59,691 nt of DNA from Gemmatimonadota bacterium (GCA_025358055.1 JANYKV010000120.1:1-59691), one strand, 5' to 3'; counted from the first letter of the stretch, positions 1-8,899 are shown. Numbers and translations are program-made. Notes: generated from the sequence alone by a model not told the origin.

Positions 1-524
1 GGAGCAAATGGCTCGTCCACGATCAGCGTTTCGTCGACGGTCGCCCCGATGTGCTGGTGTATGAGACGCTGGTGCTGACCGAGCCGGTCCGCGTCCAAGG
101 CATTCCAGTGGCAGATATCCGCGCGACGACCACCGGCAGCGACGGGGACTTCGTCGTCAAGCTCATCGATGTCTATCCGGCTCAAGTTGCGAGCGATCCC
201 AAAGTTGGCGGGTACGAGCTGCCGATCTCGATGGACATTTTCCGGGGCCGCTACCGGGAGAGCTTTGCGCATCCGACGGCGATCCCGGCAAATGAGGCGC
301 AGCGCTATCGATTCGATCTGCCCAACGTGAACCACGTCTTCCATCCGGGGCATCGGATCATGGTGCAGATCCAATCGACGCTGTTTCCGCTCTACGACCG
401 CAATCCGCAGACCTTTGTCCCGAACATATTCTTTGCGAAGCCGGCGGACTATCGCAAAGCGGAGGTTACGATCCTGCGCTCCAAGGGCCAAGCGACGGCC
501 GTTTGGTTGCCCGTCGTGAAGTAG
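1..524 (+). CDS. CocE/NonD-family hydrolase, C-terminal part (5' end outside window)
   Basis: The reading frame is open from base 3 to the TAG at 522-524, so the gene starts upstream of the window and only about 173 residues are seen. They resemble the C-terminal jelly-roll domain of the X-Pro dipeptidyl-peptidase/CocE acyl-hydrolase family: an edge-strand pattern DVLVYETLVLTEP, then a segment with FVVKLIDVYPAQ, and near the end HRIMVQIQSTLFPLYDRNPQ. The catalytic alpha/beta-hydrolase domain is not in the window, so the active site cannot be checked. A penicillin-acylase-family gene follows after 31 bases in the same direction, so the two may be co-transcribed as exported peptide or amide hydrolases. 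The family is well supported; the substrate is unknown. Confidence 0.8.
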   Translation, partial: SKWLVHDQRFVDGRPDVLVYETLVLTEPVRVQGIPVADIRATTTGSDGDFVVKLIDVYPAQVASDPKVGGYELPISMDIFRGRYRESFAHPTAIPANEAQRYRFDLPNVNHVFHPGHRIMVQIQSTLFPLYDRNPQTFVPNIFFAKPADYRKAEVTILRSKGQATAVWLPVVK

Positions 525-555
525 AGGTCTAGAAGTTCAAAAGGGGGTCAACGGA

Positions 556-2970
556 ATGAAAGTCACACCGCTCGTGCTCTTGGCTCTGGGGATCGCCAAC
601 GCTGCCGTCTCGGCGACGCAAGAGTCCCCGGCCCAAAGTCGCATCGTGGTCAAGGGCCTGAAGGCGAAGGCTGAAATCCTGGTCGACCAATGGGGAGTAC
701 CGCACATCTATGCGAGCTCGTCGGCCGATGCATTCTTTCTCCAGGGGTGGAATGCCGCGCGGGACCGCTTGTGGCAGATCGACATGTGGCGGCGCAGCGG
801 ACTGGGTGAGTTGGCCGCGGTTCTCGGTGAGAAGTACGTGGCGAAGGACCGTGCTGCCCGACTGTTCTCCTACCGCGGTGACATGCGCAAAGAGTGGGCT
901 GCCTATGGTCCGGAGGCGCGGCGCAGCGCCGAGGCGTTCGTGGCCGGGATCAACGCCTATGTGGCCGCGGCGAAGGCGGACGCGAAGCTAATGCCGCCGG
1001 AATTTCGGTTGGCAGGCTATGAGCCCGCGTTCTGGAAGACAGACGATGTGGTACGAGTCCGCAACCACACCATCGCTTTCAATGTCCGCCTCCAAGTAGG
1101 GCGGGCCCAGATGGTATGTAAAGACGGGTCGACCAACCAGTTTCTCCCGGCGATAGCGCCGTCCTGGAAGCCTATCGTTCCAGAAGGCTTGGATTTTTGC
1201 AGTATTCCGCGGAACGTCCTGGATCAGTATTCGCTCGCCAGAGCTCCGGTCACATTTCCTGAAAAACCGGCCATTGGGGCCGAGGGCCAGCACGAGGGGG
1301 TGCGGTTAGCTGAAGGCCAGGAAAGTGTCATCCAGGGCAGCAACAACTGGGTCATCGGGCCATCGAAAAGCGCGACAGGGCGTCCGATCCTGGCGAACGA
1401 TCCGCACTATTTTGAATCGGTTCCCTCGCCGTTCTACATCGCGCACCTCTCCGCTCCAGGTCTCAATATCATCGGATCAGGTGACCCCGCGCTGCCGGGC
1501 ATCTTGACCGGCCACAACGAGAGTATCGCGATCGGGATGACGATATTCTGGATCGCGCAGGAAGATCTCTATGTATATGAGACCGATCCGCAGAATCCCA
1601 ACCGATATCGCTATCGGGATGGGTGGGAGCCGATGCGGGTCGAGCATGAGGCCGTTGCGGTACGCGGTGGGCCCAGGCGGGAGGTCGAGCTCAAATTCAC
1701 CCGGCATGGTCCGGTGGTGATGGAAGATCCGAAGCTCCATCGGGCCTATGCGGTGCGGGCCACGTGGCTGGATACGGGCGGAGCATTCTTGGTGGGCTCG
1801 ATGCGATATCAGCGAGCGAAGAACGTCGAAGAAGTCGCTGCCGCCTTGAAGCATTGGGGAGACCCGGGCATCAATCACGTCGTGGCCGATACGAGCGGCA
1901 AGATCGGCTGGTTCCCGGCGGGCTTGACGCCGATTCGGCCCAACACCGATGGGTTGTTACCGCTGCCCGGGGATGGTCGGTACGAATGGAGCGGGTATTT
2001 GGACCGTGATCTGCTGCCCTCCGAGGTCAATCCGAGCCGAGGGTATATCGCCACTGCCAATAACATGAATTTGTCCAAGGATTACCCCTACACAGAACGG
2101 CCGATCAGCTTCTTTTGGATTGACAATGCCCGTTTCGGCCGGATCACCGAGGTTCTGGAGGGCTTGCCGAAAGTATCTCTTCACGACGCTGAGAGGCTGC
2201 AGAATGAGTATGTGACCGTACCGGGCCGTCGATTGGTTCGTTTACTGGGGACGATCACGACGCCGGACCGGCAGCTGGCGGAGCTAGTTCAATGGCTTGC
2301 TGCTTGGGATGCGAACGCGAATGCAACAAGCGCGCAAGCGGCTTTGTACGAAGTGTGGCTCTCCCGTCATTTGATCCCGGGCGTATTTGCCAAGGCAGCC
2401 GGCTCGCTTCCCGCAGGCCTCCGGGTGATCGCCTCCGACCTGCACACCCTGCACATTGTGGATCTCCTGGAGCATCCCAATGGGCGCTTGGGCGAAAGGC
2501 CGCAGCAGGCCCGAGACGAGCTGATGTTGAGCACTCTCACGGCGGCGTTTGAAGAAACGAAAGTTCTGCTGGGACCGGATCGATCGACCTGGCAGTGGGG
2601 TAAACTCGCGACCGTGCTGTTTGAGCACCAACTCTCGCCGCGGGCGAATCCGGCCGAACGCGCCCAGATGAATGTCGGTCCGGCGCCCAAGTCCGGCGAT
2701 GTCAACGTGGTCGGTATGGCCGAGTACGATCCCAAGACCTTCCGAACGATCGGCGGAGCATCCTTTCGCATGGTGCTCGATGTGGGCGGTTGGGACAATT
2801 CGGTCGCGGTGAACAATCCCGGCCAATCGGGTGATTGGACGAGTCCTCACTATCGGGATCTGTTCCCTCTATGGATCTCCGGACAATACTTCCCGCTCCT
2901 GTATAGCCGATCGGCGATCGAGCAAGCCACCACGCAGAGGATTACGCTGATACCAGGCGCGGGCAAGTGA
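556..2970 (+). CDS. Penicillin acylase family protein (Ntn-hydrolase)
   Basis: The 804-residue protein starts with a signal peptide (MKVTPLVLLALGIANAAVSA) and acts in the periplasm or outside. The alpha-subunit region reads EILVDQWGVPHIYA and FLQGWNAARDRLWQIDMWRR. The autocatalytic cleavage site is Gly261-Ser262, followed by NNWVIG; Ser262 would be the N-terminal nucleophile of the beta subunit, as in penicillin G acylase. Length and order fit the family (about 750-850 residues). Family members hydrolyse amide bonds of beta-lactams, acyl-homoserine lactones or other N-acyl compounds; the substrate here cannot be read from sequence. The start has a purine-rich AAGGGGG about 8 bases upstream. 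Confidence 0.9.
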   Translation: MKVTPLVLLALGIANAAVSATQESPAQSRIVVKGLKAKAEILVDQWGVPHIYASSSADAFFLQGWNAARDRLWQIDMWRRSGLGELAAVLGEKYVAKDRAARLFSYRGDMRKEWAAYGPEARRSAEAFVAGINAYVAAAKADAKLMPPEFRLAGYEPAFWKTDDVVRVRNHTIAFNVRLQVGRAQMVCKDGSTNQFLPAIAPSWKPIVPEGLDFCSIPRNVLDQYSLARAPVTFPEKPAIGAEGQHEGVRLAEGQESVIQGSNNWVIGPSKSATGRPILANDPHYFESVPSPFYIAHLSAPGLNIIGSGDPALPGILTGHNESIAIGMTIFWIAQEDLYVYETDPQNPNRYRYRDGWEPMRVEHEAVAVRGGPRREVELKFTRHGPVVMEDPKLHRAYAVRATWLDTGGAFLVGSMRYQRAKNVEEVAAALKHWGDPGINHVVADTSGKIGWFPAGLTPIRPNTDGLLPLPGDGRYEWSGYLDRDLLPSEVNPSRGYIATANNMNLSKDYPYTERPISFFWIDNARFGRITEVLEGLPKVSLHDAERLQNEYVTVPGRRLVRLLGTITTPDRQLAELVQWLAAWDANANATSAQAALYEVWLSRHLIPGVFAKAAGSLPAGLRVIASDLHTLHIVDLLEHPNGRLGERPQQARDELMLSTLTAAFEETKVLLGPDRSTWQWGKLATVLFEHQLSPRANPAERAQMNVGPAPKSGDVNVVGMAEYDPKTFRTIGGASFRMVLDVGGWDNSVAVNNPGQSGDWTSPHYRDLFPLWISGQYFPLLYSRSAIEQATTQRITLIPGAGK

Positions 2971-3007
2971 GACAGCCTTCACCTCTTGCACGGCGCTAGG
3001 ATCAGTC

Positions 3008-3769
3008 ATGACTGGAACCGTACTCGCAGACGATCCGATCGACGGCGTTCGCGTCCTCACGCTGAATCGTCCAACCCGACTCAACGCCATCACGCCGGAG
3101 TTGGTGGAAGACCTCACTCGGGAGCTAAACAGAGCCAACCAGGATTCACAGATCAGCGCAATCGTACTGACCGGCGCCGGCCGTGCGTTCTGTTCCGGCG
3201 ACGATCTTAAGGATTTCGAATCGCAGCGGGAAGGCGAAGCCAAGCTCCACGCATACATCGACCGGATTCAGGACGTCACGCGCTCAATAGTACTCGGGGA
3301 TAAGCCGGTCATTGGCGCGATCCATGGTTGGGCCGTCGGTGGCGGATTGGAGTGGGTTATCAATTGCGACTTTGCTATCGCTGCAGAGGGCTCACGCTTT
3401 TTCTTCCCGGAAGTAAGACTGGGGCTATTTGTCACGGGCGCAGTAACTGCTTTGCTTCCGAGAATGATTGGCGCCCAGAAGACTCGCGAGCTGATCTACT
3501 TCGGCGAGCGTTTTGACGCGGTGCAAGGCTTGGAGTGGGGAATGCTATGGAAAGTAGTTCCGCAAGCACAGCTGTTATCCGAAGCGATCAGCTTGGCACG
3601 GCGGATTGCCGAGTTACCACCACGGCCGGTCAAGGACCTGAAAAGGATACTGAGGCAGGCACTCTCGTGCAGCTTGGAAGAAGTCATGGCTGCCGAGACG
3701 GCAGCAACGGTCCAGGGTTTCTTGGATCCAGAAAGCGCCAAGCGTGTGGCGTCCTACAAATCTTCCTAA
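3008..3769 (+). CDS. Enoyl-CoA hydratase/isomerase (crotonase) family protein
   Basis: This 253-residue crotonase-fold protein should add water to a 2-enoyl-CoA in the cytoplasm. The CoA-binding start GVRVLTLNRPTRLNA and the oxyanion-hole segment HGWAVGGGLEW are clear. Two glutamates, Glu115 (GGGLE) and Glu135 (FPEVRLG), are 20 residues apart, the spacing of the catalytic Glu144/Glu164 pair of rat enoyl-CoA hydratase, so a true hydratase is plausible. It lies 101 bases upstream of the acyl-CoA mutase gene, so it may belong to the same pathway, for example hydrating crotonyl-CoA to 3-hydroxybutyryl-CoA, but the gap allows a separate promoter. Substrate is inferred from neighbours only. Confidence 0.88.
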   Translation: MTGTVLADDPIDGVRVLTLNRPTRLNAITPELVEDLTRELNRANQDSQISAIVLTGAGRAFCSGDDLKDFESQREGEAKLHAYIDRIQDVTRSIVLGDKPVIGAIHGWAVGGGLEWVINCDFAIAAEGSRFFFPEVRLGLFVTGAVTALLPRMIGAQKTRELIYFGERFDAVQGLEWGMLWKVVPQAQLLSEAISLARRIAELPPRPVKDLKRILRQALSCSLEEVMAAETAATVQGFLDPESAKRVASYKSS

Positions 3770-3870
3770 TGCCTGGCATAAGAGCTATTAGTATCGTTTG
3801 ATCCTGCCAATGGGTTTCGCTAGCTTGTCCGAGTCGCCGTCAGCACTGGGCAACCGATGAGGAACGTGAA

Positions 3871-5562
3871 ATGAGCAAGCCGTCCGAGCCGACATCTATC
3901 GGCACCGCATCGCCCGATCCAGAAACCTGGAAGAGCACCACGCTCGCCGCGAGCCTCGAGAGGTTGCCCAAGCGCAAGGAAGCATTTACGACCCTCTCGG
4001 GTCTCCCGATTGACGATCTGTATACGGCCGCAGACGTCAACCCTGGCGCCTCCGCAAAAGAGATCGGCCTCCCCGGCGAGTACCCATATACCCGGGGGGT
4101 GCACCCTACGATGTATCGCGCCCGCCCGTGGACGATACGACAGGTTGCGGGCTTTGGTACTGCCGAAGACACCAATGGGAGATACAAATACCTGCTTGCG
4201 CACGGCGAGACGGGATTGTCCACCGATTTTGATCTTCCGACGCTGCTGGGCTACGACTCCGATCACCCCATGGGAATGCCGGAAATCGGCAAAATCGGTG
4301 TGGCGGTGGACACGATTGACGATGTGCGCCTGTTGATGGCGGACATCCCATTGGACCAAGTGTCGACCTCCTATACGATCAATGCGTCGGCGTTCGCGCT
4401 GATCGGAATGTATGAAGTCGTCTGCAAAGAGCAGGGCGTAGCTGCCGGGAAGATTACGGGCACTTGTCAAAACGACATCCTCAAGGAATACACTGCGCAG
4501 AATGAGTACATCTATCCGCCTGCCGACGCCGTGCGCCTGGTGGTTGACACCATGGAATATGCGGCGGCAACGATGCCGCGCTATAACCCGGTAAGCGTCT
4601 CGGGCTATCACATACGGGACGCGGGCGCCACCGCTGTACAGGAACTCGCATTTACGCTCGCTGCAGGGCATTGCTACGTCACTGAAGCAGTGAAGCGTGG
4701 CTTGACCGCAGATAGCGTGGCGCCACGCATCTCGTTCTTCTGGAACATTCAGAACGACTTCTTTGAGGAAATCTGCAAGCTCCGCGCGTCGCGCCGCCTG
4801 TGGGCGCGCATGATGCGGGACTGGGTCGGGGCTAAAGATCCGAGATCCTGGATGATGCGGGCTCATAGTCAAACGTCCGGCGTGAGCCTTACCGCTCAGC
4901 AACCGGACAACAACATCGCACGGACGGCCATTCAGGCCTTGGCGGCAATTCTGGGTGGAACGCAGTCGCTGCACACCAACTCGAAGGACGAGGCATTTCA
5001 GATCCCCTCAGAAGGCGCGATCAAGATCGCGGTGCGCACGCAACAGATTCTGGCGCTCGAGAACCGCGTGACCGACATCGTCGATCCGTTGGGTGGATCC
5101 TACTACGTCGAGAACCTGACGACCCGCCTCGAGGAAGAGGCCGAAGCATTGATTCGTCAAATCCTGGACCGAGGCGGCATGGTGTGCTCGATCGAGGACG
5201 GATTCATCCAACGACACATTGCCGATTCGTCCGCCGCCTACCAGCGCGATTTGGAGGCGCAGAAGGAGTTCATCGTCGGTATGAACATCCATATCGACCC
5301 GGAGGACCCGCTCCCGTTCGAACCGTTCGAACTCGACCCGGGACTCGCCGAACGGCAGATCAAGCGTACTCAGGGCATCCGCCGCTCCCGCGCGCAAGCC
5401 GAAACGACGAGTGCCCTGAAGGAGATCGAGAACGCCGCAATGGGCAGCGACAACGTGATGCCGGCCGTCGTTCGCGCGATTCGTGCGCAGGCCACCGTGG
5501 GGGAGATGTGCGATGTGCTCCGCGAGGTGTTCGGTACCTATCGCGGGCCGATCGTCTATTAG
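3871..5562 (+). CDS. B12-dependent acyl-CoA mutase large subunit, 2-hydroxyisobutyryl-CoA mutase-like
   Basis: The 563-residue protein covers the TIM-barrel substrate domain of the methylmalonyl-CoA mutase family without the B12 domain, which is encoded by the next gene; this split and length match HcmA and IcmA rather than one-piece mutases. Family hallmarks include YPYTRGVHPTMYRARPWTIRQ, GYDSDHP and SGYH (Tyr246-His247). Residues that set substrate choice differ from methylmalonyl-CoA mutase: Val92 replaces Tyr89, Asp119 (GLSTDFD) replaces Ala116, and Gln210 (AQNEYIYPP) replaces Arg207. From memory, HcmA of Aquincola has Ile90, Asp117 and Gln208 at these places, so a 2-hydroxy- or 2-amino-isobutyryl-CoA substrate is more likely than methylmalonyl-CoA. 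A GAGGAAC ribosome site precedes the ATG. Automatic annotation as methylmalonyl-CoA mutase would probably mislead. Confidence 0.9.
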   Translation: MSKPSEPTSIGTASPDPETWKSTTLAASLERLPKRKEAFTTLSGLPIDDLYTAADVNPGASAKEIGLPGEYPYTRGVHPTMYRARPWTIRQVAGFGTAEDTNGRYKYLLAHGETGLSTDFDLPTLLGYDSDHPMGMPEIGKIGVAVDTIDDVRLLMADIPLDQVSTSYTINASAFALIGMYEVVCKEQGVAAGKITGTCQNDILKEYTAQNEYIYPPADAVRLVVDTMEYAAATMPRYNPVSVSGYHIRDAGATAVQELAFTLAAGHCYVTEAVKRGLTADSVAPRISFFWNIQNDFFEEICKLRASRRLWARMMRDWVGAKDPRSWMMRAHSQTSGVSLTAQQPDNNIARTAIQALAAILGGTQSLHTNSKDEAFQIPSEGAIKIAVRTQQILALENRVTDIVDPLGGSYYVENLTTRLEEEAEALIRQILDRGGMVCSIEDGFIQRHIADSSAAYQRDLEAQKEFIVGMNIHIDPEDPLPFEPFELDPGLAERQIKRTQGIRRSRAQAETTSALKEIENAAMGSDNVMPAVVRAIRAQATVGEMCDVLREVFGTYRGPIVY

Positions 5563-5582
5563 ACGCAGAGGGACAAGCCAAT

Positions 5583-5981
5583 ATGAAGCATCCGTTACGT
5601 GTCGTCGTGGCGAAGCCGGGGCTCGATGGCCATGATCGTGGCGCGAAGATCATTGCTCGTGCGTTCCGTGACGCCGGCATGGAAGTGATCTATACCGGAA
5701 TCTTTCAAACCGCGGAAATGATCACCCGTACTGTACTGGAAGAGGACGCCGACGTCCTCGGTCTGAGCATTCTGTCGGGGGCCCATTTGCATTTTGCCGA
5801 CGAGATCTGTCGGGCTCTCCGCGAACAGGCCGCCAAGGAGGTGCTGATCGTCATGGGTGGCATTCTTCCCCCGCCCGACATTCCGAAGCTCAAGGCGTTT
5901 GGTGTGGCAGAGGTGTTTGGCCCCGGCACGCCAACATCCAAAATCGTCGACTACGTTCGGAATTGGCACGCCGCCCGATGA
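5583..5981 (+). CDS. Acyl-CoA mutase small subunit (cobalamin-binding)
   Basis: This 132-residue protein is a stand-alone B12-binding domain. The DxHxxG motif is present as Asp15-Gly-His17-Asp-Arg-Gly20, where the histidine replaces dimethylbenzimidazole as lower cobalt ligand; further conserved parts are LGLSILSGAH and the phosphate/nucleotide-loop region VMGGILPP. It starts 20 bases after the large-subunit gene and should form the holo-mutase with it. The ATG at 5583 is chosen although the frame is open further upstream, because the upstream part overlaps the large subunit and matches nothing. Length agrees with HcmB and other split B12 subunits (about 130-140 residues). Confidence 0.92.
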   Translation: MKHPLRVVVAKPGLDGHDRGAKIIARAFRDAGMEVIYTGIFQTAEMITRTVLEEDADVLGLSILSGAHLHFADEICRALREQAAKEVLIVMGGILPPPDIPKLKAFGVAEVFGPGTPTSKIVDYVRNWHAAR

Positions 5982-7531
5982 GGACGTTGGCCGTTGGGAG
6001 CCCGCCGCGGCTGGATGCCATACTGGCGCGCGCGGCGCTCTCTCACCCGGGGCGCGACGCGGTGCTTTTTGGCGGCACCGCCTGGACGTACGCGGAAGTC
6101 CACGATCGCGCCCGCCGGCTCGCGGGTGCTCTTGCTGCGCTCGACGTGCAGAAGGGCGATCGGGTCGCGTTTTGGGCCGCGAACCGGCCGGAGTTTGTCG
6201 AGGTGCTCTTCGGAGTCCCGATGTTAGGTGCGATCGCGGTACCGTTGGATCACTGGTGGACTTGGACGGATGCGTTCGTCGCGCTCGAGCAGATTCGTCC
6301 GAAGGTATTGATTGTCGGGGCATCACAGGTCGCACTGATCGCGGGGTTTTCCGACGCGCTCCAGGCCGCCGGCATTGAATGCGTGCTCTGCCTTGATGAG
6401 CACCCGGTCGAGAGGCTCTTTGATGCCTACACGCTCCACCTGGCTCGTGCGCCCATGCAGCACCGGCTGACTCCGGTCGTTCCGAGCGATCCAGCCGTGA
6501 TCTTCTTTACATCCGGCTCGACCGGACGATCCAAAGGGGCCGTTCATACCCACGGCAGCCTTCTGGCCGCGGCCATGACCATGAGCCTCGAGCTCGGTCT
6601 GCACGACGGAGAGCGTACGCTGCATTTCTTGCCGCTTTTCTCGTCGTGTATGGAGCATCTGATCCCGCTGACACTGATGCGCGCCACGCACATCATCCAG
6701 CCGGAGTTCGACGCACCCGATGTCTGGGAGGCCATTCTCGCGTTTGAGGTGACGCATTTCGACGCCGTCCCGACGACGCTCCGCCGTTTGCTCGAGGTCG
6801 CGCCGACCATCATCCCGAAGTCCCTTCGTCTGATCTCATATGCCTCCGAGCACATGCCGGCGCCACTGATCACCGCGTTGATCGAGCGTATGCCCCGAGT
6901 TGAGTTCGTTCAGTTCTACGGGATGATGGAACATCTGTGCCTTACAGTCATGAGCCCTTCCGATCAGCTACGAAAGATTGGAACCGTGGGGCGACCCATG
7001 ATGGGGACACAGCTCCATCTGCTCAACTCGGACAACGATGCGGCAGAGCCGCACGAGTCCGGCGAGATTGTCGCGCTGAGCCCCACGTTGTTTGCCGGCT
7101 ATTGGCAGGACGAATCGGCCACGACGCCAGTCATGCGCGGTGAAGGGATGCGCACCGGTGATATTGGCCGGTTTGATGAAGAGGGCTTCTTGACGTTGGA
7201 GGGTCGGGTGAAAGAGATGATCAAGACGGGCGGCCTCACGGTGATTCCGGCCGAGATCGAAAGCATTCTCATGGGACATCCGCACGTGAGTGATGCGGCC
7301 GTGGTGGGGGTTCCCGACGAACGCTGGGGCGAGGCCGTCCATGCTTTCGTGACGCTTTCACCAGGCGCGTCGACACAGGAAGTCGACCTCACGTCGTTTT
7401 GCCAAGAGCGGCTCGCCGGCTACAAACGCCCCAAAGCCATTCATATAGTGCCGGAGTTGCCCAGGACCGGTATCGGCAAGATTGCCCGCCGCCTGCTCCG
7501 TGATCAGGTCTTCGCATTGAGGGCGCACTAG
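5978..7531 (+). CDS. AMP-forming acyl-CoA ligase
   Basis: This 517-residue ANL-superfamily enzyme activates a carboxylic acid to its CoA thioester through an acyl-adenylate. The P-loop TSGSTGRSKG lies at about 178-187, YGMMEH is the A5-like motif, RTGDIGRFDEEG the A7 motif and GRVKEMIKTGG the hinge; Lys501 in RTGIGKIARR is the catalytic C-terminal lysine. ATG at 5978 overlaps the small-subunit stop (ATGA), which fits better than the upstream TTG at 5963. Lying directly between the mutase subunits and the MeaB gene, it most likely makes the CoA ester that the mutase uses, as the 2-hydroxyisobutyryl-CoA ligase does in known hcm clusters. Whether the acid carries a hydroxy or amino group is open. 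Confidence 0.87.
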   Translation: MRTLAVGSPPRLDAILARAALSHPGRDAVLFGGTAWTYAEVHDRARRLAGALAALDVQKGDRVAFWAANRPEFVEVLFGVPMLGAIAVPLDHWWTWTDAFVALEQIRPKVLIVGASQVALIAGFSDALQAAGIECVLCLDEHPVERLFDAYTLHLARAPMQHRLTPVVPSDPAVIFFTSGSTGRSKGAVHTHGSLLAAAMTMSLELGLHDGERTLHFLPLFSSCMEHLIPLTLMRATHIIQPEFDAPDVWEAILAFEVTHFDAVPTTLRRLLEVAPTIIPKSLRLISYASEHMPAPLITALIERMPRVEFVQFYGMMEHLCLTVMSPSDQLRKIGTVGRPMMGTQLHLLNSDNDAAEPHESGEIVALSPTLFAGYWQDESATTPVMRGEGMRTGDIGRFDEEGFLTLEGRVKEMIKTGGLTVIPAEIESILMGHPHVSDAAVVGVPDERWGEAVHAFVTLSPGASTQEVDLTSFCQERLAGYKRPKAIHIVPELPRTGIGKIARRLLRDQVFALRAH

Positions 7532-7927
7532 ATGGCTGCCCCGATGGAGAGCTTAATCCGTTTGCGCATGTCGACTGCCGATGGCCATTACGCCGGTGGC
7601 TTGGTAGATGGCGCCCGCATTCTCCAGCTGTTTGGTGATGCCGTTACGGAGGTGCTCATTCGGCATGATGGTGACGAGGGGCTCATGCGCGCGATGCAGA
7701 GCGAATTTCTCGTTCCCGTGCGAAGCGGCGACTATCTCGAGGTGCGGGCAAAGCTGATGTCCGTCGGCAAGTCTTCGCGCACCTTTGAGTGTACAGCGCA
7801 CAAGATTATGGAGCTGGACCACCCAGCCGATTCCGCCGCAAGCCTGCTGGCGAAGCCAACGCTTGTCGTCAAGGCAACCGCTGTTGCCGTGGTCCCCGCG
7901 GCGAAGCAGCGCGGGACCAGGCGATGA
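7532..7927 (+). CDS. kal: Hotdog-fold protein resembling 3-aminobutyryl-CoA ammonia-lyase (Kal)
   Basis: The 131-residue single hotdog domain begins SLIRLRMSTADGHYAGG and continues VDGARILQLFGD, DGDEGL, FLVPVRSGDYLE and SVGKSSRTF. This succession is what I remember of Kal, the lysine-fermentation enzyme that removes ammonia from 3-aminobutyryl-CoA to give crotonyl-CoA; ordinary thioesterases of this fold do not share the HYAGG-LVDGAR-LFGD block. The ATG follows the ligase stop codon immediately, and the MeaB gene overlaps its stop, so it is translationally coupled within the mutase operon. None of the other lysine-fermentation genes (kamA, kamDE, kdd, kce) is in the window, so its 3-aminobutyryl-CoA may come from another source. 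An acyl-CoA thioesterase role is the alternative. Confidence 0.68.
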   Translation: MAAPMESLIRLRMSTADGHYAGGLVDGARILQLFGDAVTEVLIRHDGDEGLMRAMQSEFLVPVRSGDYLEVRAKLMSVGKSSRTFECTAHKIMELDHPADSAASLLAKPTLVVKATAVAVVPAAKQRGTRR

Positions 7928-8862
7928 CCGACGTCGGGACACTCCTTGCGGGGGCTCGTCAGGGCCGTATCGCCTATATCGCGAGGCTCCTGTCAATCAT
8001 CGAGAACGAAGAGCCCGAGGCCGCCGACATTATCCGGTTGACCTATGCTCAGACGGGCCGAGCTATCGTGGTTGGGTTCACGGGGCCGCCGGGCAGTGGA
8101 AAGAGCACGTTGGTCTCGGCGATCACTGCCCTCTACCGGCGAACCGCCGCGCGGGTCGCAGTCGTTGCCGTGGATCCGTCGAGCCCCTACACCGGAGGTG
8201 CCATCCTTGGTGATCGCATTCGGATGCGGGAGCGCTATCTCGATACGGGCGTATTCATTCGCAGTATGGCGAACCGTGGCACCTCCGGGGGTCTTGCGCG
8301 TGCGACCCGGCGCGTCGTAGGCATACTCGATGCACTCGGGTTTGATGTAGTACTCGTTGAGACGGTTGGGGTAGGTCAGCAAGAGATTGACGTGTCCCGC
8401 GTCGTTGATACCGTGTGCCTTCTGACGATCCCCGGCGCGGGCGACGATATCCAGGCGATCAAGGCAGGCATAATGGAAATTGCCGATGTCTTGGTGGTCA
8501 ATAAAGCCGATCGCCCAGGCGCGGATGAAACGGCGAGAGACCTGATTCAGATGCTGACCCTCGGTTCACCACGGCTCGCTTGGCGAACACCGGTGGTAAA
8601 GACCTCCGCGGAGGACGGCACCGGCATCGAGGAGCTTATCGCCGCCATCGATAAGCATAGGGCGTGGGCCGAGGAGAGTGGTGAGGCGCGTCGGCGCAAC
8701 GCGGATGCGATGCGACATGACATTCAGGCACTCTTGCAGGAGCGAGTGCTTCAGGACTTGGCTACGCGCGTAGGGAAACAAAAGCTCGACGACGTGGTGT
8801 TGCGAGTCGTAGACAAGACACTTGATCCATACGGGGCGGTAGATGCATTGCTGAGGGACTGA
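7924..8862 (+). CDS. meaB: MeaB/ArgK-type G-protein chaperone of B12 acyl-CoA mutase
   Basis: The 312-residue GTPase carries the Walker A motif GPPGSGKST at 54-62, the switch-like ETVGVGQQEIDV segment, IPGAGDDIQAIKAGIMEIAD and the base-specificity motif NKAD. Members load adenosylcobalamin into the mutase and protect or rescue it using GTP. I place the start at ATG 7924, which overlaps the hotdog stop codon (ATGA); the open frame further upstream overlaps that gene and is not family-like. Its place at the end of the mutase/ligase cluster matches the partnering seen in hcm and icm operons. Length is typical (about 310-340). Confidence 0.93.
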   Translation: MTDVGTLLAGARQGRIAYIARLLSIIENEEPEAADIIRLTYAQTGRAIVVGFTGPPGSGKSTLVSAITALYRRTAARVAVVAVDPSSPYTGGAILGDRIRMRERYLDTGVFIRSMANRGTSGGLARATRRVVGILDALGFDVVLVETVGVGQQEIDVSRVVDTVCLLTIPGAGDDIQAIKAGIMEIADVLVVNKADRPGADETARDLIQMLTLGSPRLAWRTPVVKTSAEDGTGIEELIAAIDKHRAWAEESGEARRRNADAMRHDIQALLQERVLQDLATRVGKQKLDDVVLRVVDKTLDPYGAVDALLRD

Positions 8863-8899
8863 GGCACACTCACGATGGGCACATTTTGCGAGGACTCCA

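Noticed and set aside
3820..4974. Long minus-strand open frame (384 codons) opposite the mutase gene
   Set aside because: It is the complement of a GC-rich coding frame with strong third-position bias; it shows no family pattern and the mutase on the other strand is certain.
3871..5981. Plain methylmalonyl-CoA mutase for propionate metabolism
   Set aside because: Tyr89 and Arg207 equivalents are Val92 and Gln210, and no epimerase or propionyl-CoA carboxylase gene is near.
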